NCBI GenBank assembly: GCA_963701735.1
Contig: CAVPBI010000032.1
Location: 124,001-188,000 of the forward strand
Length of the DNA: 64,000 nt
Source: CAWABB01 sp963701735
GTDB taxonomy: Bacteria; Bacteroidota; Ignavibacteria; UBA10030; UBA6906
Direction: 5' to 3'
Shown piece by piece: positions 27,392 to 35,895 of the stretch. The notes below the pieces were generated by a model. That model saw only the letters and a program-made list of their open reading frames with translations. It did not search any database and was not told the DNA's origin. Position 1 is the first letter of the stretch; each line of letters opens with the position of its first letter. Made by a program: the position numbers and the translations under genes.

Positions 27392-27566
27392 AGTGCTAGA
27401 CTAAGATCGAGAATCGGGGGCGAAAGAGCAAAGAAGGATTGTTCGAGAGGTCTGTGGGATGGAGATGGTAGCGTGGACAAGAGGGCGGGCGGAACGACAG
27501 GAAGGCGCAATGAAGCCGTAGCCTGTCAGGAGCGCTGTGCACATCAACGAGTCGGGGCGATTCGCG

Positions 27567-27944
27567 TCAGACCTTCCTCGCGCGGCGCGCGGCGATGAAC
27601 GACTGCACGGCGAAGATCAGGAAGCCGAGGCAGATGATCGCCATGGCGGCCTGGACCACTGCGGCCTGCGGGCGCGCGACGGCCCCGCCGGTCAGGAGCG
27701 AAATGGTCTTCGGGATGCCGCCCACCGTTCCGAGGAACCCGAGCAACGACAGCACGGCAGCCGCATGCATCATGTGACGGCGAAAGGTCTCCTTCTCGCC
27801 GAAGTAACCGAAGAGGAACATCGGGATTCCGACGAACGCCGGAATCAACGCTGTCCAGCTGGCGGCGTCAGACGTGACATAGCCCAGCGTGCCAAGCATG
27901 ACGAGGAGGATTCCGGTGGCCTTGGAGAGATTGGGCATGCTCAT
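27567..27944 (-). CDS. Four-helix membrane protein of unknown function
   Basis: The 125-residue protein has four hydrophobic segments: ATGILLVMLGTLGYVTS, WTALIPAFVGIPMFLFGYF, MHAAAVLSLLGFLGTVGGI and VVQAAMAIICLGFLIFAVQSF. It ends in a positively charged tail (ARRARKV), consistent with an inside C-terminus. No catalytic motif is seen. It lies between murB and priA on the same strand with gaps of about 150 and 175 bp, so it may be its own unit. Confidence 0.65.
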   Translation of the reverse strand: MSMPNLSKATGILLVMLGTLGYVTSDAASWTALIPAFVGIPMFLFGYFGEKETFRRHMMHAAAVLSLLGFLGTVGGIPKTISLLTGGAVARPQAAVVQAAMAIICLGFLIFAVQSFIAARRARKV

Positions 27945-28094
27945 GAAGAGACCTCTTACGTAGCTGTGTGCGAATCGATTGCGGCGTGAATGAATGGGAC
28001 GCGGTCCGCAATACTGTACAGAACATTTTCTCGAAGGAACGCGTTCCCCCAGGCGGCAGAGGCCGCTCCACTGTTCCGGAAAGGGGGGCTTCTG

Positions 28095-29183
28095 CTACTG
28101 GAGGATCACGGGTTCGCGCTCGAGCGTGACGCCGAACGTATCCCGCACGGCATCCTGAATCTTGCCCGCCAGCGCGAGGAGTGCTTTCGTGGTCCCGCCG
28201 TAGTTTACAAGAGCGAGTGCGTGGTTGGCGGAGATCCCGACGTTGCCCTCCCTGTACCCCTTCGCAAATCCTGCGTGCTCGACCAGCCAGGCAGCCGGCA
28301 CCTTCACCTGTCCTGCCTCGGTCCCCCTGGCCTGTCCGGCTGCAGGGAAGGATGGGATGGCCTCGGGAGAACCGCTCTTCTTCCAGCGCGCGAGTGCCGA
28401 CTCAAACGCTTCGGCAGTCAGCACGGGGTTGGTGAAGAATGACCCGACCGAACGGGTATGCGGATCGGCCGGGTCCACCACCATGCTCTTCCGACGGCGC
28501 AACTGAAGCACCGCCTGCCTCACGGTGCGCAATCCCTCTGCCCCACCGGGCAATGTGCTCCCGCCGGCCGCCGACTCGACAAAGCGCTGCAGCTCAGGAT
28601 ACCGTATCGCCGGAGCGGCGTTCGGCCTGAGGCGGAACGTGACGCCGACGACGATGACGTTCCTCAATCCGCCGGCCTTGAACGCACTGGTTCGATAGCC
28701 GAACGCGCAACCCTCAGGCGCCAGCTGCCTGCGCTCGAGCGTCTCGCGGTCCATGACCTCGACGCTCGCGATGGTCTCTGCAACCTCCTGTCCGTACGCC
28801 CCCACATTCTGAATGGGGGTCGCGCCGACAAGCCCCGGAATGCCCGAGAGGCACTCGAGTCCGCCCCAGCCCTGGTCCACCGTGTGTTCCACGAAGTCAT
28901 CCCACCGCTCGCCCGCGCCAGCTGTGACGAGGACGGCTTCCGCGTCCTTCCTTACGGTAATCCCGCGGAGGTTTATCCTGATGACCAACCCGTCGAAACC
29001 CTCGTCGGGGACGATAAGGTTGCTCCCTCCGCCAAGGACATACGTCTTGAACGCGCGATCGCGTGCCTTGCGGAACGCACTCCGCAGATCCTCGAGGGAG
29101 TCGCACGACATGAGCATACGCGCCGGACCTCCCAACCCGAGGGTGGTCAGCGGTGCGAGGGGGGTATGTTCGCTGAGCGTCAT
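28095..29183 (-). CDS. murB: UDP-N-acetylenolpyruvoylglucosamine reductase
   Basis: The 362-residue protein contains the FAD-binding segments LGGGSNLIVPDEGFDGLVI and GLECLSGIPGLVGATPIQN. The catalytic serine lies in RSVGSFFTNPV, and the C-terminus ends with a GNVGISANHALALVN motif. It reduces enolpyruvyl-UDP-GlcNAc to UDP-MurNAc with NADPH in peptidoglycan synthesis. Its ATG overlaps the stop of a 59-codon gene as ATGA. It is the only mur gene in the window, at the end of a run of envelope genes beginning with the GT9. Confidence 0.93.
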   Translation of the reverse strand: MTLSEHTPLAPLTTLGLGGPARMLMSCDSLEDLRSAFRKARDRAFKTYVLGGGSNLIVPDEGFDGLVIRINLRGITVRKDAEAVLVTAGAGERWDDFVEHTVDQGWGGLECLSGIPGLVGATPIQNVGAYGQEVAETIASVEVMDRETLERRQLAPEGCAFGYRTSAFKAGGLRNVIVVGVTFRLRPNAAPAIRYPELQRFVESAAGGSTLPGGAEGLRTVRQAVLQLRRRKSMVVDPADPHTRSVGSFFTNPVLTAEAFESALARWKKSGSPEAIPSFPAAGQARGTEAGQVKVPAAWLVEHAGFAKGYREGNVGISANHALALVNYGGTTKALLALAGKIQDAVRDTFGVTLEREPVILQ

Positions 29184-29359
29184 GAGAGCGGGTCAGCGAC
29201 CGGTGCACCATCGTTCAGCGCCGCCGGGATGGCATTGATGCTCTTGAGGCCGGCGCTGCGGGATTCGGCAAGGCGCCTGTGCGCCAGCGCCCACGCGCCA
29301 ACAGCGGCACGCGGCACGCCAGCCCCTCTCCGGCGACCTGAAGCTGACGAGCGGTTCAT
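29180..29359 (-). CDS. 59-residue small protein, ATGA-coupled at both ends
   Basis: This frame starts at ATG 29359, overlapping the TGA of the gene before it as ATGA, and ends in TGA 29182-29180, overlapping the ATG of murB as ATGA. A 180-nt frame that fits exactly between two genes with the same coupling sequence is unlikely by chance. The product begins with a basic Ser/Arg-rich part, has a central helix-like segment (AAVGAWALAHRRLAESRSAG) and ends INAIPAALNDGAPVADPLS. No family is recognised. It may be a real small protein or may exist to pass ribosomes on to murB. Confidence 0.5.
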   Translation of the reverse strand: MNRSSASGRRRGAGVPRAAVGAWALAHRRLAESRSAGLKSINAIPAALNDGAPVADPLS

Positions 29360-29628
29360 GCGGGTTTTCTTCGCAGATGAGGTGGTTGAAAACCCCGGTA
29401 GGTATCGAACCGGGAATCATACGTGAGAAGGTTGAACGAGGAGTCACGCAGGGTGCCGCCCGAAGGGTACAGGTAATACTCGCCGACAGCGTCCGTGCGT
29501 CTGTTGACCGGTTTGCCGTTCTCCGTGTAGAACCGGAGCGTGTAGTAGCCGAGCGTGAAGGGCGCGTCCTCAAGCTGGGCGAGGATGTTATCGTCGTTGA
29601 AAAGGAGCAGGTCGCGTCCCTCAGTCAT
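29356..29628 (-). CDS. Small protein of unknown function (90 residues)
   Basis: The frame starts with ATG 29628, three bases after the SDR stop, and is protein-like: FNDDNILAQLEDAPFTLGYY, TLRFYTENGKPVNRRTDAVG, EYYLYPSGGTLRD, then LLTYDSRFDTYRGFQPP. Aromatic-rich beta strands suggest a small beta-barrel or beta-sandwich. No signal peptide is present. The stop overlaps the next small gene as ATGA. The family is not known to me. Confidence 0.55.
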   Translation of the reverse strand: MTEGRDLLLFNDDNILAQLEDAPFTLGYYTLRFYTENGKPVNRRTDAVGEYYLYPSGGTLRDSSFNLLTYDSRFDTYRGFQPPHLRRKPA

Positions 29629-29631
29629 AGT

Positions 29632-30405
29632 CTACGCCGTCCTGTGCACGTGATGGACGGACGCCTGGTCGGTCGACATCACGATGACTTCGCTGATGTC
29701 CACGTGCGCCGGCCGCATTGCGCAGAACACGGCGATGTCGGCCACGTCTTCCGCCTGAAGAGGGTGGGTGTTGGCGTACGTCTGCGCGGCGCGCTGCGTG
29801 TTACCGCGGAACCGGACCTCGCTGAATTCCGTCTGGACCATGCCGGGAGACACCGAGCAGACGCGCACGCCCGTTCCCATCAGATCCATCTTCAGCCCTT
29901 CGTTCAACGCGCGTACCGCGTACTTCGATGCGCAGTACACCGCGCCATTCGGATAAACCTGGTGGCCTGCGATGGAGCCGAGATTGATGACATGCCCGTT
30001 GCCACGCTTCACCATCGACGGGAGGACCGCCCGCGTCACGTAGAGGAGACCCTTTATGTTCGTGTCGATCATCTCCTCCCAATCCTGAATGTCGCCCTCG
30101 TGGACCTTCGCGAACCCGCGTGCGAGGCCGGCGTTGTTGACCAGGACGTCGATCGCCCTCCATTCTTCGGGAAGGCCCGCGACGAACGCGTCCACGGAGG
30201 CGCGGTCGCGGACGTCGAGGCGGCCTGTGTGCGTACGGATTCCATGCTTCTGTGCAAGCCGGGCGGCAAGCGCTTCGACGCGCTCGAGGCGGCGAGCGCA
30301 GAGGAGGAGATGGGCGCCCTGAGCCGCGAATGCCTCTGCGCAGGCTTCTCCGATCCCGGCGCTCGCGCCGGTGACGAAAACGACTTTGCCCTTGAGACTG
30401 GTCAC
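29632..30405 (-). CDS. Short-chain dehydrogenase/reductase (YdfG-like)
   Basis: The start chosen is the GTG at 30405 (VTSLKGKVVFVTGASAG), six or seven bases after AGAGGAAG; a TTG at 30447 would overlap the previous gene. The 257-residue product has the NADP loop TGASAGIG, the structural NNAG motif, catalytic Ser in LGSIAG and YCASK (Tyr-x3-Lys). The C-terminal part (LQAEDVADIAVFCAMRPAHV) resembles YdfG/serine 3-dehydrogenase-like members that reduce 3-hydroxy acids or ketones. The substrate cannot be fixed from sequence. Confidence 0.85.
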   Translation of the reverse strand: MTSLKGKVVFVTGASAGIGEACAEAFAAQGAHLLLCARRLERVEALAARLAQKHGIRTHTGRLDVRDRASVDAFVAGLPEEWRAIDVLVNNAGLARGFAKVHEGDIQDWEEMIDTNIKGLLYVTRAVLPSMVKRGNGHVINLGSIAGHQVYPNGAVYCASKYAVRALNEGLKMDLMGTGVRVCSVSPGMVQTEFSEVRFRGNTQRAAQTYANTHPLQAEDVADIAVFCAMRPAHVDISEVIVMSTDQASVHHVHRTA

Positions 30406-30443
30406 GGAGTTCTTCCTCTGAGAAGTCAGGATATCGCCAACGT

Positions 30444-32162
30444 TCAAGGTGCCATACGCGCAAGCGGATACTCCGGCGCGATATCTACCGGGATCGCCTG
30501 AAGGCGGTCGAGCGTCCGCTGCAGCTGTGGCGTCATGACCCCGTAGGTGTCGAGGAGCGTTTTCGCCCGGCCGTAGTCGCCTTCAGCCTGGATCGTCATG
30601 ATCACGCCGGTCAGCTTCGATGCGACCTCCGCGAACTTCGTAAAATCCACGCGGTACGTGTCGGACGTGGAATCGTGGACGATCGCCCCGTTCTCAATCA
30701 TGTAGTTGAACTGCAGTGCCATCCCGCGTCCATGGGCTTCCGTAATGCCGAACCGGACAGAGCGGAAGATGCCTGCAAGGAACGTCACGGCCAGCGGCTT
30801 CGTCATGCCGGCATCCAGGAGCTTGCGCTCGATCAGCGAATGCAGCGCGAAGAGTCCGGCCACATCGGCCTTGGCCTCCTCCAGGGCGGAGCCCAGCTCC
30901 TTCATCTCCTGCCTGACTGTCGATTTCTTTCCATTGACAGTGATTGCGTGCGGACCGAGGCCGTGCATCAGCTCGTGGGCCAGGATGTGCGTGAAGAATG
31001 GCTCGAACGCCACGTTGGTCTGCTGTGAGGGGTCGAGCACAAGGGCCGCGATCGGCTTCAGGATGGTGTTGAACTTGGCTTCCTGCACGTTCTTGAGCAT
31101 GACGCGCTTGCTTCCGCGCTCGGTGACGACCCGCTCGTCGTTCGGGAGGTTGAACGCGGCGGTCTGCACGCCGGCTCGGGCTTCGCCGCCCGTGACTACC
31201 AGATCCACGACCCTGATTGGCGCGGCCGCGCCGAGGCGGGGGTTCCGGTAGGCAGGCTTGATCGGCAGCATGTTCTCGATCTCCTGCAGATGGGTCGCGA
31301 AAAAGGCGAGCTGTGTGCTCTCGTGCTCGTTTCTCAGAGTGATGAACGCCTCGAACGCGGCCTTATAATTGAAGAGCTCGTCCATGTACACTTCGTACGG
31401 ACCGATGGTGACATCCAGGGGACTGTCGAGGTCCATCCACGCGATGTCGCTCTTGTAGTAGTCGTCGGACAGGAACGCCTCCGCTCGCAGGCTCAGGTAC
31501 TTCCGGAGCGACAGATTGTCGGTCGCGGCAGACGCCTCGCGGAGATGGGCGGCGGCTTCGGGGAGCAGGTCGGCGTATTCGCGACTGTACGGGGCGATGC
31601 TGAGCGTCGTGTCCGGCCTCCGCCGGATCGTCGTGAAGTACCCTGTTGCCCGCTCGCGGTCGGCTTCAGGCAGCGTGGCGAGCCACGTGTCGAACTCCTC
31701 GCGGGTCATGTCTTCAGGGTAGTAGTTGGCCCCCTGCGGCCGTGTGGCGGGCGTCCCGGGCACGAACGAGGCATTCGCGTCCAGTCGCGACCACGGCCCC
31801 ATGTTTATCATGAAATACCGGTAGCGCTCCCGGCCCTCCGTCGTCTGATCTGCCGCGAGCGTGCGCATTGTCTCCTCGTTGCCGCTCCACGTCTGGCGCA
31901 GAAAGAGCCGGTCCATCACCGCCGCCGCGCGGACGAGTGATGCGAGTGCCTTCCGGTCTCCGGGCGATAGAGCCGGGGTGTCGGCCGTGATGACGGTAGG
32001 GGCATAGCGGGCGATGTCAGTCGAGAGCTTCGAAGAGCTCGCCTGCCCTTTCTGGCGCATCGACTCATCCTCCTTCCGCGTTGAACATGCTGGTAGTACG
32101 AAGACTCCGATGAAGAGAAGTACTGCCGCGCTGAGCGACATCATACTGGGCATCGACTTCAT
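30444..32162 (-). CDS. Lipoprotein, M49 (dipeptidyl-peptidase III)-like zinc peptidase
   Basis: From ATG 32162 the protein has a lipoprotein signal (SLSAAVLLFIGVFVLPAC, Cys near residue 27) and about 545 mature residues. The zinc site is HILAHELMHGLGPH, an HExxH, followed after about 30 residues by EEAKADVAGLFAL, which stands where M49 enzymes have EECRAE. True DPP III has HExxGH, so this is a divergent branch often annotated as a Zn-dependent hydrolase. It would cleave short peptides in the periplasm. The gene follows larC by 28 bp and precedes the SDR. Confidence 0.75.
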   Translation of the reverse strand: MKSMPSMMSLSAAVLLFIGVFVLPACSTRKEDESMRQKGQASSSKLSTDIARYAPTVITADTPALSPGDRKALASLVRAAAVMDRLFLRQTWSGNEETMRTLAADQTTEGRERYRYFMINMGPWSRLDANASFVPGTPATRPQGANYYPEDMTREEFDTWLATLPEADRERATGYFTTIRRRPDTTLSIAPYSREYADLLPEAAAHLREASAATDNLSLRKYLSLRAEAFLSDDYYKSDIAWMDLDSPLDVTIGPYEVYMDELFNYKAAFEAFITLRNEHESTQLAFFATHLQEIENMLPIKPAYRNPRLGAAAPIRVVDLVVTGGEARAGVQTAAFNLPNDERVVTERGSKRVMLKNVQEAKFNTILKPIAALVLDPSQQTNVAFEPFFTHILAHELMHGLGPHAITVNGKKSTVRQEMKELGSALEEAKADVAGLFALHSLIERKLLDAGMTKPLAVTFLAGIFRSVRFGITEAHGRGMALQFNYMIENGAIVHDSTSDTYRVDFTKFAEVASKLTGVIMTIQAEGDYGRAKTLLDTYGVMTPQLQRTLDRLQAIPVDIAPEYPLARMAP

Positions 32163-32190
32163 GCTCTTCTCCTGTGTGGATGAGATCGGG

Positions 32191-33363
32191 TCAGGATCCT
32201 GGGCGCAGCTCCCGGTCGAGTCTGCGGATGACCTCCGGCAGGGGAATGCCCCGTTCGCGGGCAAGCCGGCGACACTCTTCGAACTCGGCGGTGATCTTCT
32301 CCTCGCCGTCGCGCATCACAGCCTTTGCGCGCACCGGGCCGAGGCTCGTCGCTGCGGTCAGCTCGCGGCGCGGAAGTTTCCGACGGCCGATATGCTGAAC
32401 GCGCAGGCCGATCGTGGATGTCTCGCGATACAGGTATGTCGTGATGGCGTCGAGCTTCGTGGCCGGGATGAGGACCGAGAGGAGGATCCCGGGACGTCCC
32501 TTCTTCATGATCACCGGAATGAGATAGGCGTCGTGCGCGCCCGCCTCCAGGAGGCCCTCGATGACCACCGGGTACATCTGCGGATTCATGTCGTCGATGT
32601 TCGTCTCGACGATGACGACGTCGTCGGTTTCGGCGGCGGGCTCAAGCTCCCCTATGACGACGCGGAGGAAATTGGGAAGTTCCGGAATGTCCTGTGTACC
32701 GGCGCCATACCCAATTGATTGGACGCGCAGGTGTTCCCGGTCGAGCGTCCCGCGCGAAAGAGCCTTGATAATTGCGGCCCCCGTGGGGGTTGTCAGCTCG
32801 CGCGGGACGGCGGAGAATTCAACCGGATAGTCCCGGAGAATCTGCAGCGTCGCGGGTGCCGGCGCGGGCATCGGCCCGTGCTGGGTCGTGATGATGCCAC
32901 CACGGCCGAGCCGGACTGGGGAGGAGTAGACGGCCTCGATTCCGAGCACGTCCAGCCCGATGGAAACCCCCACGATGTCCACGATCGAGTCGATCGCTCC
33001 CACCTCGTGGAAGTGGATCTTGTCAATGGTTGTACTGTGGACGTGGGCCTCGGCCTCGCCCAGGACGGTGAAAATGCTGATGGCGCGATCCTTCACGGAT
33101 GCGGAAAGGCTGCTCCGCTGGATGAGTCCGGTGATGCCCTTGATGTCCCGATGGATGTGCGGCTGGCGGGAGACGGCGACCTCGATGTGCACGGCGTCTA
33201 TCGAGCTACGGCGCACATGGCGGGCGTGGAGGTCGAACCCTTCGACGCCCAGCTTCCGAAGTTCTGTGGCAAGAGTGTCGAGCGGAAGTCCCGCGCTCAC
33301 CAGTGCGGCCATCGTCATGTCGCCGGCGATCCCGCCCACCGTGTCAAAGTACGCGATCTTCAT
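32191..33363 (-). CDS. larC: Nickel-pincer cofactor biosynthesis protein LarC
   Basis: The 390-residue protein starts MKIAYFDTVGGIAGDMTMAA and shows the family signatures IHFHEVGAIDSIVDIVG, TPTGAAIIKAL and the C-terminal VETNIDDMNPQMYPVVIEGL with MKKGRPG. LarC inserts nickel into the pincer cofactor of lactate racemase and its relatives. In lactobacilli it is made as LarC1/LarC2 by frame shifting; here it is one open frame. No larA, larB or larE is in the window. The start overlaps the waaA stop as ATGA. Confidence 0.88.
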   Translation of the reverse strand: MKIAYFDTVGGIAGDMTMAALVSAGLPLDTLATELRKLGVEGFDLHARHVRRSSIDAVHIEVAVSRQPHIHRDIKGITGLIQRSSLSASVKDRAISIFTVLGEAEAHVHSTTIDKIHFHEVGAIDSIVDIVGVSIGLDVLGIEAVYSSPVRLGRGGIITTQHGPMPAPAPATLQILRDYPVEFSAVPRELTTPTGAAIIKALSRGTLDREHLRVQSIGYGAGTQDIPELPNFLRVVIGELEPAAETDDVVIVETNIDDMNPQMYPVVIEGLLEAGAHDAYLIPVIMKKGRPGILLSVLIPATKLDAITTYLYRETSTIGLRVQHIGRRKLPRRELTAATSLGPVRAKAVMRDGEEKITAEFEECRRLARERGIPLPEVIRRLDRELRPGS

Positions 33364-34667
33364 TCCGCTGTCTCCACGCTGCGTGAAAAGCCCAGATGGG
33401 GCTCGAGATACGTGAGGAATCGCTGTGTGGCTCCAATGTTCGCCCTCACAAATTCCGCTGCCCGGGTGCCTGCCTGCATGCGTGCCGACTCGTCGGTGAG
33501 CAGATTGTGCGCAGCCCTGACAACGTCCTCCGGGTCTGTCACGACAAACGCACCGCCGCACTCCAGGAGCTGGAGCGATTCCTGCGAGTTCCAGTGTTTT
33601 GGCCCGAACAGGACCGGGATGCCGTAGACGGCCGCCTCGAGAATGTTGTGCACGCCCTGCCGGAAGCTCCCGCCGACATAGGCGAGATGGGCCGACGCGT
33701 AGAGGACCATCAGGATGCCGATACTGTCCACCACAATCGCCTGTTGTCCGGCATACTCGTTCAGCGCGGAGAAGCGGATGGACGTGGTGAATTCGTGCAG
33801 CGATGTCTCGAGTTCTTCCAGGTGATTGACGGTCGGCTCATGCGGCACGATGATCGTCAGAAGTCCGGGGACGCGCTGTGAGAGCTCGCGAAGAGCGGGA
33901 ATGAGCACGGCTTCGTCTTCGCCCCAGGTGCTTCCTGCCACGATGACCTTCCTGCCTTTCGTCACATGCTCCGGCATCAGGTGCCGCTGGCGGGCTTCGG
34001 TGCTGCGCATGGAGACCTGGTCGAACCGGGTATCCCCGATTGCCGCCACTGTCGGGCGCGTCAGGGAAAACGCATTGAATGCGGCGCGGTCGGCCTCTGA
34101 CACGGTCAGGATGTGCGTCAGCGAGTCGTAGACATAGTGATGGAAGTCGCGCACGACCGGAAGCAGCCTGGGAGACTGCTTCCGCATGGTCGCATTGGCG
34201 ATCATGGCGGGGATGCCGCGGCGGCGCAGTTCCCAGAGGTGGTTCGGCCAGATGTCATACCGCACGAGCACCGCGGCGTCGGGTCTGACGAGGTCCAGGA
34301 ATTTCCCCGCACTCCTGCTGGTATCGAAGGGGAGGTACGACGTCACTTCGGCGACCGCATGCTTCATGGCGTGCTCGTATCCGGAAGGGGAGAAGAACGT
34401 CACGATGATTCGCACGTCCGGGTGGCGGCGGAGCAGCTCGGCGATGATCGGCCGGGCCTGCTCGAACTCGCCCATGGAAGAAGCGTGGAACCACACGCGC
34501 TTCCCGGGGCCCACCTTCGCGACGGACGCTGCGAGCGAGTCGAACAATCCCCGCCTGCCGCGCACACCCCGGCGAACCTTGCCGTTCACAAGCGACAGGA
34601 GGTGAAAGGTGATCCAGAGGGCTGGAAGAGCTAAGCTATTATAGAGTAACTGCCAGAAGCGAGCCAT
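33360..34667 (-). CDS. waaA: 3-deoxy-D-manno-octulosonic acid (Kdo) transferase, GT30
   Basis: The 435-residue protein has an N-terminal membrane anchor (LYNSLALPALWITFHLLSL). It also has the GT30 features VWFHASSMGEFEQARPII (catalytic Glu region), VLVRYDIWPNHLWEL, VAGSTWGEDEAVLIPAL and YVGGSFRQGVHNILEAAVYG. It adds Kdo to lipid A on the inner face of the inner membrane, showing that the organism makes LPS. Its ATG shares one base with the stop of the GT9 gene, and its stop overlaps larC. Confidence 0.92.
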   Translation of the reverse strand: MARFWQLLYNSLALPALWITFHLLSLVNGKVRRGVRGRRGLFDSLAASVAKVGPGKRVWFHASSMGEFEQARPIIAELLRRHPDVRIIVTFFSPSGYEHAMKHAVAEVTSYLPFDTSRSAGKFLDLVRPDAAVLVRYDIWPNHLWELRRRGIPAMIANATMRKQSPRLLPVVRDFHHYVYDSLTHILTVSEADRAAFNAFSLTRPTVAAIGDTRFDQVSMRSTEARQRHLMPEHVTKGRKVIVAGSTWGEDEAVLIPALRELSQRVPGLLTIIVPHEPTVNHLEELETSLHEFTTSIRFSALNEYAGQQAIVVDSIGILMVLYASAHLAYVGGSFRQGVHNILEAAVYGIPVLFGPKHWNSQESLQLLECGGAFVVTDPEDVVRAAHNLLTDESARMQAGTRAAEFVRANIGATQRFLTYLEPHLGFSRSVETAE

Positions 34668-35722
34668 CACATCTCCATGAAAGCGCGCGCATGTGCGACG
34701 ACCGCCGACGGTTCTGTCTCGAGCATGCAGCGAAAATGTCCGGCCGGACAGGTCGGCCCCCCGATATGCGTGCACGGGCGGCACTCGAGGCCGGCGCGTT
34801 CGAGCACGGCGCTGTGTGTCCCAACCGGGAAGAAGCCGAATTCTCGCACGGTGGGCCCGAAGATTGCCACGACCGGCCGCTTGCGCGCCGCGGCGACGTG
34901 CATCAGGGCCGTGTCGTTCGTGATCACGACGGACGCGCGATCCATGACGAGCGCGCATCCGGTGAGCGTCAACCGTCCGGCAAGATCGAGCACGGTCGCG
35001 CCTGGCGCCTGCCGACGGACCCGGGCTGTGACGTCGGCGCACAGCGCGACGTCGTCCGTGCCTCCGAGCACGGTGATCCGCGCTCCGGTATGTTCCGCAA
35101 GCGCTGCACCCACGTCTGCAAATCGCTCGCCCGGCCACCGCTTTGACCAGTGTCGCGCGCCCGGAGCAAGCACGACGCACCGCTCCCCTTCTCGCACGCC
35201 GTCTTCGGTCAGGATCGCCGCGACAGCGGTGTGGTCCTCAGGAGACGGGAAGATGTCCAACCCTTCGCCGTCGTTCACCACACCGAAGGGACGAACCGGC
35301 TCAAAGTACCGGTCCACGACCGATGGAGCCCCACCCCATTGGCCATAGACATTCTTCTTGAATCGAATAAGCACCCAGCGAGGGAGCACACGTTTCCGGA
35401 TGCGGACCACCCGGGGGGCCCCCAGGCAGAGGAAGCGGCTGCGCAGGCTGCCATGAATGTCGATGAGAAGGTCGTACTTGCGCGCGCGCACCTCCGACCG
35501 GAACCTGCGGAGCGCCTCACCGTCCTCCGCGCCCGGGAGCTCGAGGACGTTTGTGAGGGCGGGATGGTGCCGGACGAGGCCGGCATAGTTGCGCTTCACC
35601 GCAAAGTCGATCTCCGCGTGCGGGAATCGGGTGCGGAGTGCCCGGAGAAGCGGCGTGGCGAGGATAATGTCGCCGGCGGAACTAAACCGGATGACCAATG
35701 TTTTAGATAGTATCTCCCGCAT
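34667..35722 (-). CDS. GT9 glycosyltransferase (ADP-heptose:LPS heptosyltransferase-like)
   Basis: The 351-residue protein starts at ATG 35722 with the GT9 hallmark LVIRFSSAGDIILATPLLRA. It continues with YDLLIDIHGSLRSR and LAPGARHWSKRWPGERFADV, and the donor-site motif DTALMHVAAARKRPVVAIFG. The segment ECRPCTHIGGPTC-PAGHFRC is Cys-rich and unusual. It probably transfers a heptose to the LPS core, consistent with waaA immediately downstream. The region upstream (35723-35895) is a shared divergent control region with the AAA+ gene. Confidence 0.87.
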   Translation of the reverse strand: MREILSKTLVIRFSSAGDIILATPLLRALRTRFPHAEIDFAVKRNYAGLVRHHPALTNVLELPGAEDGEALRRFRSEVRARKYDLLIDIHGSLRSRFLCLGAPRVVRIRKRVLPRWVLIRFKKNVYGQWGGAPSVVDRYFEPVRPFGVVNDGEGLDIFPSPEDHTAVAAILTEDGVREGERCVVLAPGARHWSKRWPGERFADVGAALAEHTGARITVLGGTDDVALCADVTARVRRQAPGATVLDLAGRLTLTGCALVMDRASVVITNDTALMHVAAARKRPVVAIFGPTVREFGFFPVGTHSAVLERAGLECRPCTHIGGPTCPAGHFRCMLETEPSAVVAHARAFMEM

Positions 35723-35895
35723 GCGGCGCGGTATGGTACCATTTTTCCCAAGGAATTGCAATGAATCCGCGCCGGCCGGGAAGGCTGCCGAATCCATACA
35801 GGCCGGCAACGCAACATTGACATTCACCGGCAAGGCCGATACATTCAGCCCCATGCGTTCCGCCCTACTCCGTCACCGTTTCTGATCGGATCCTT

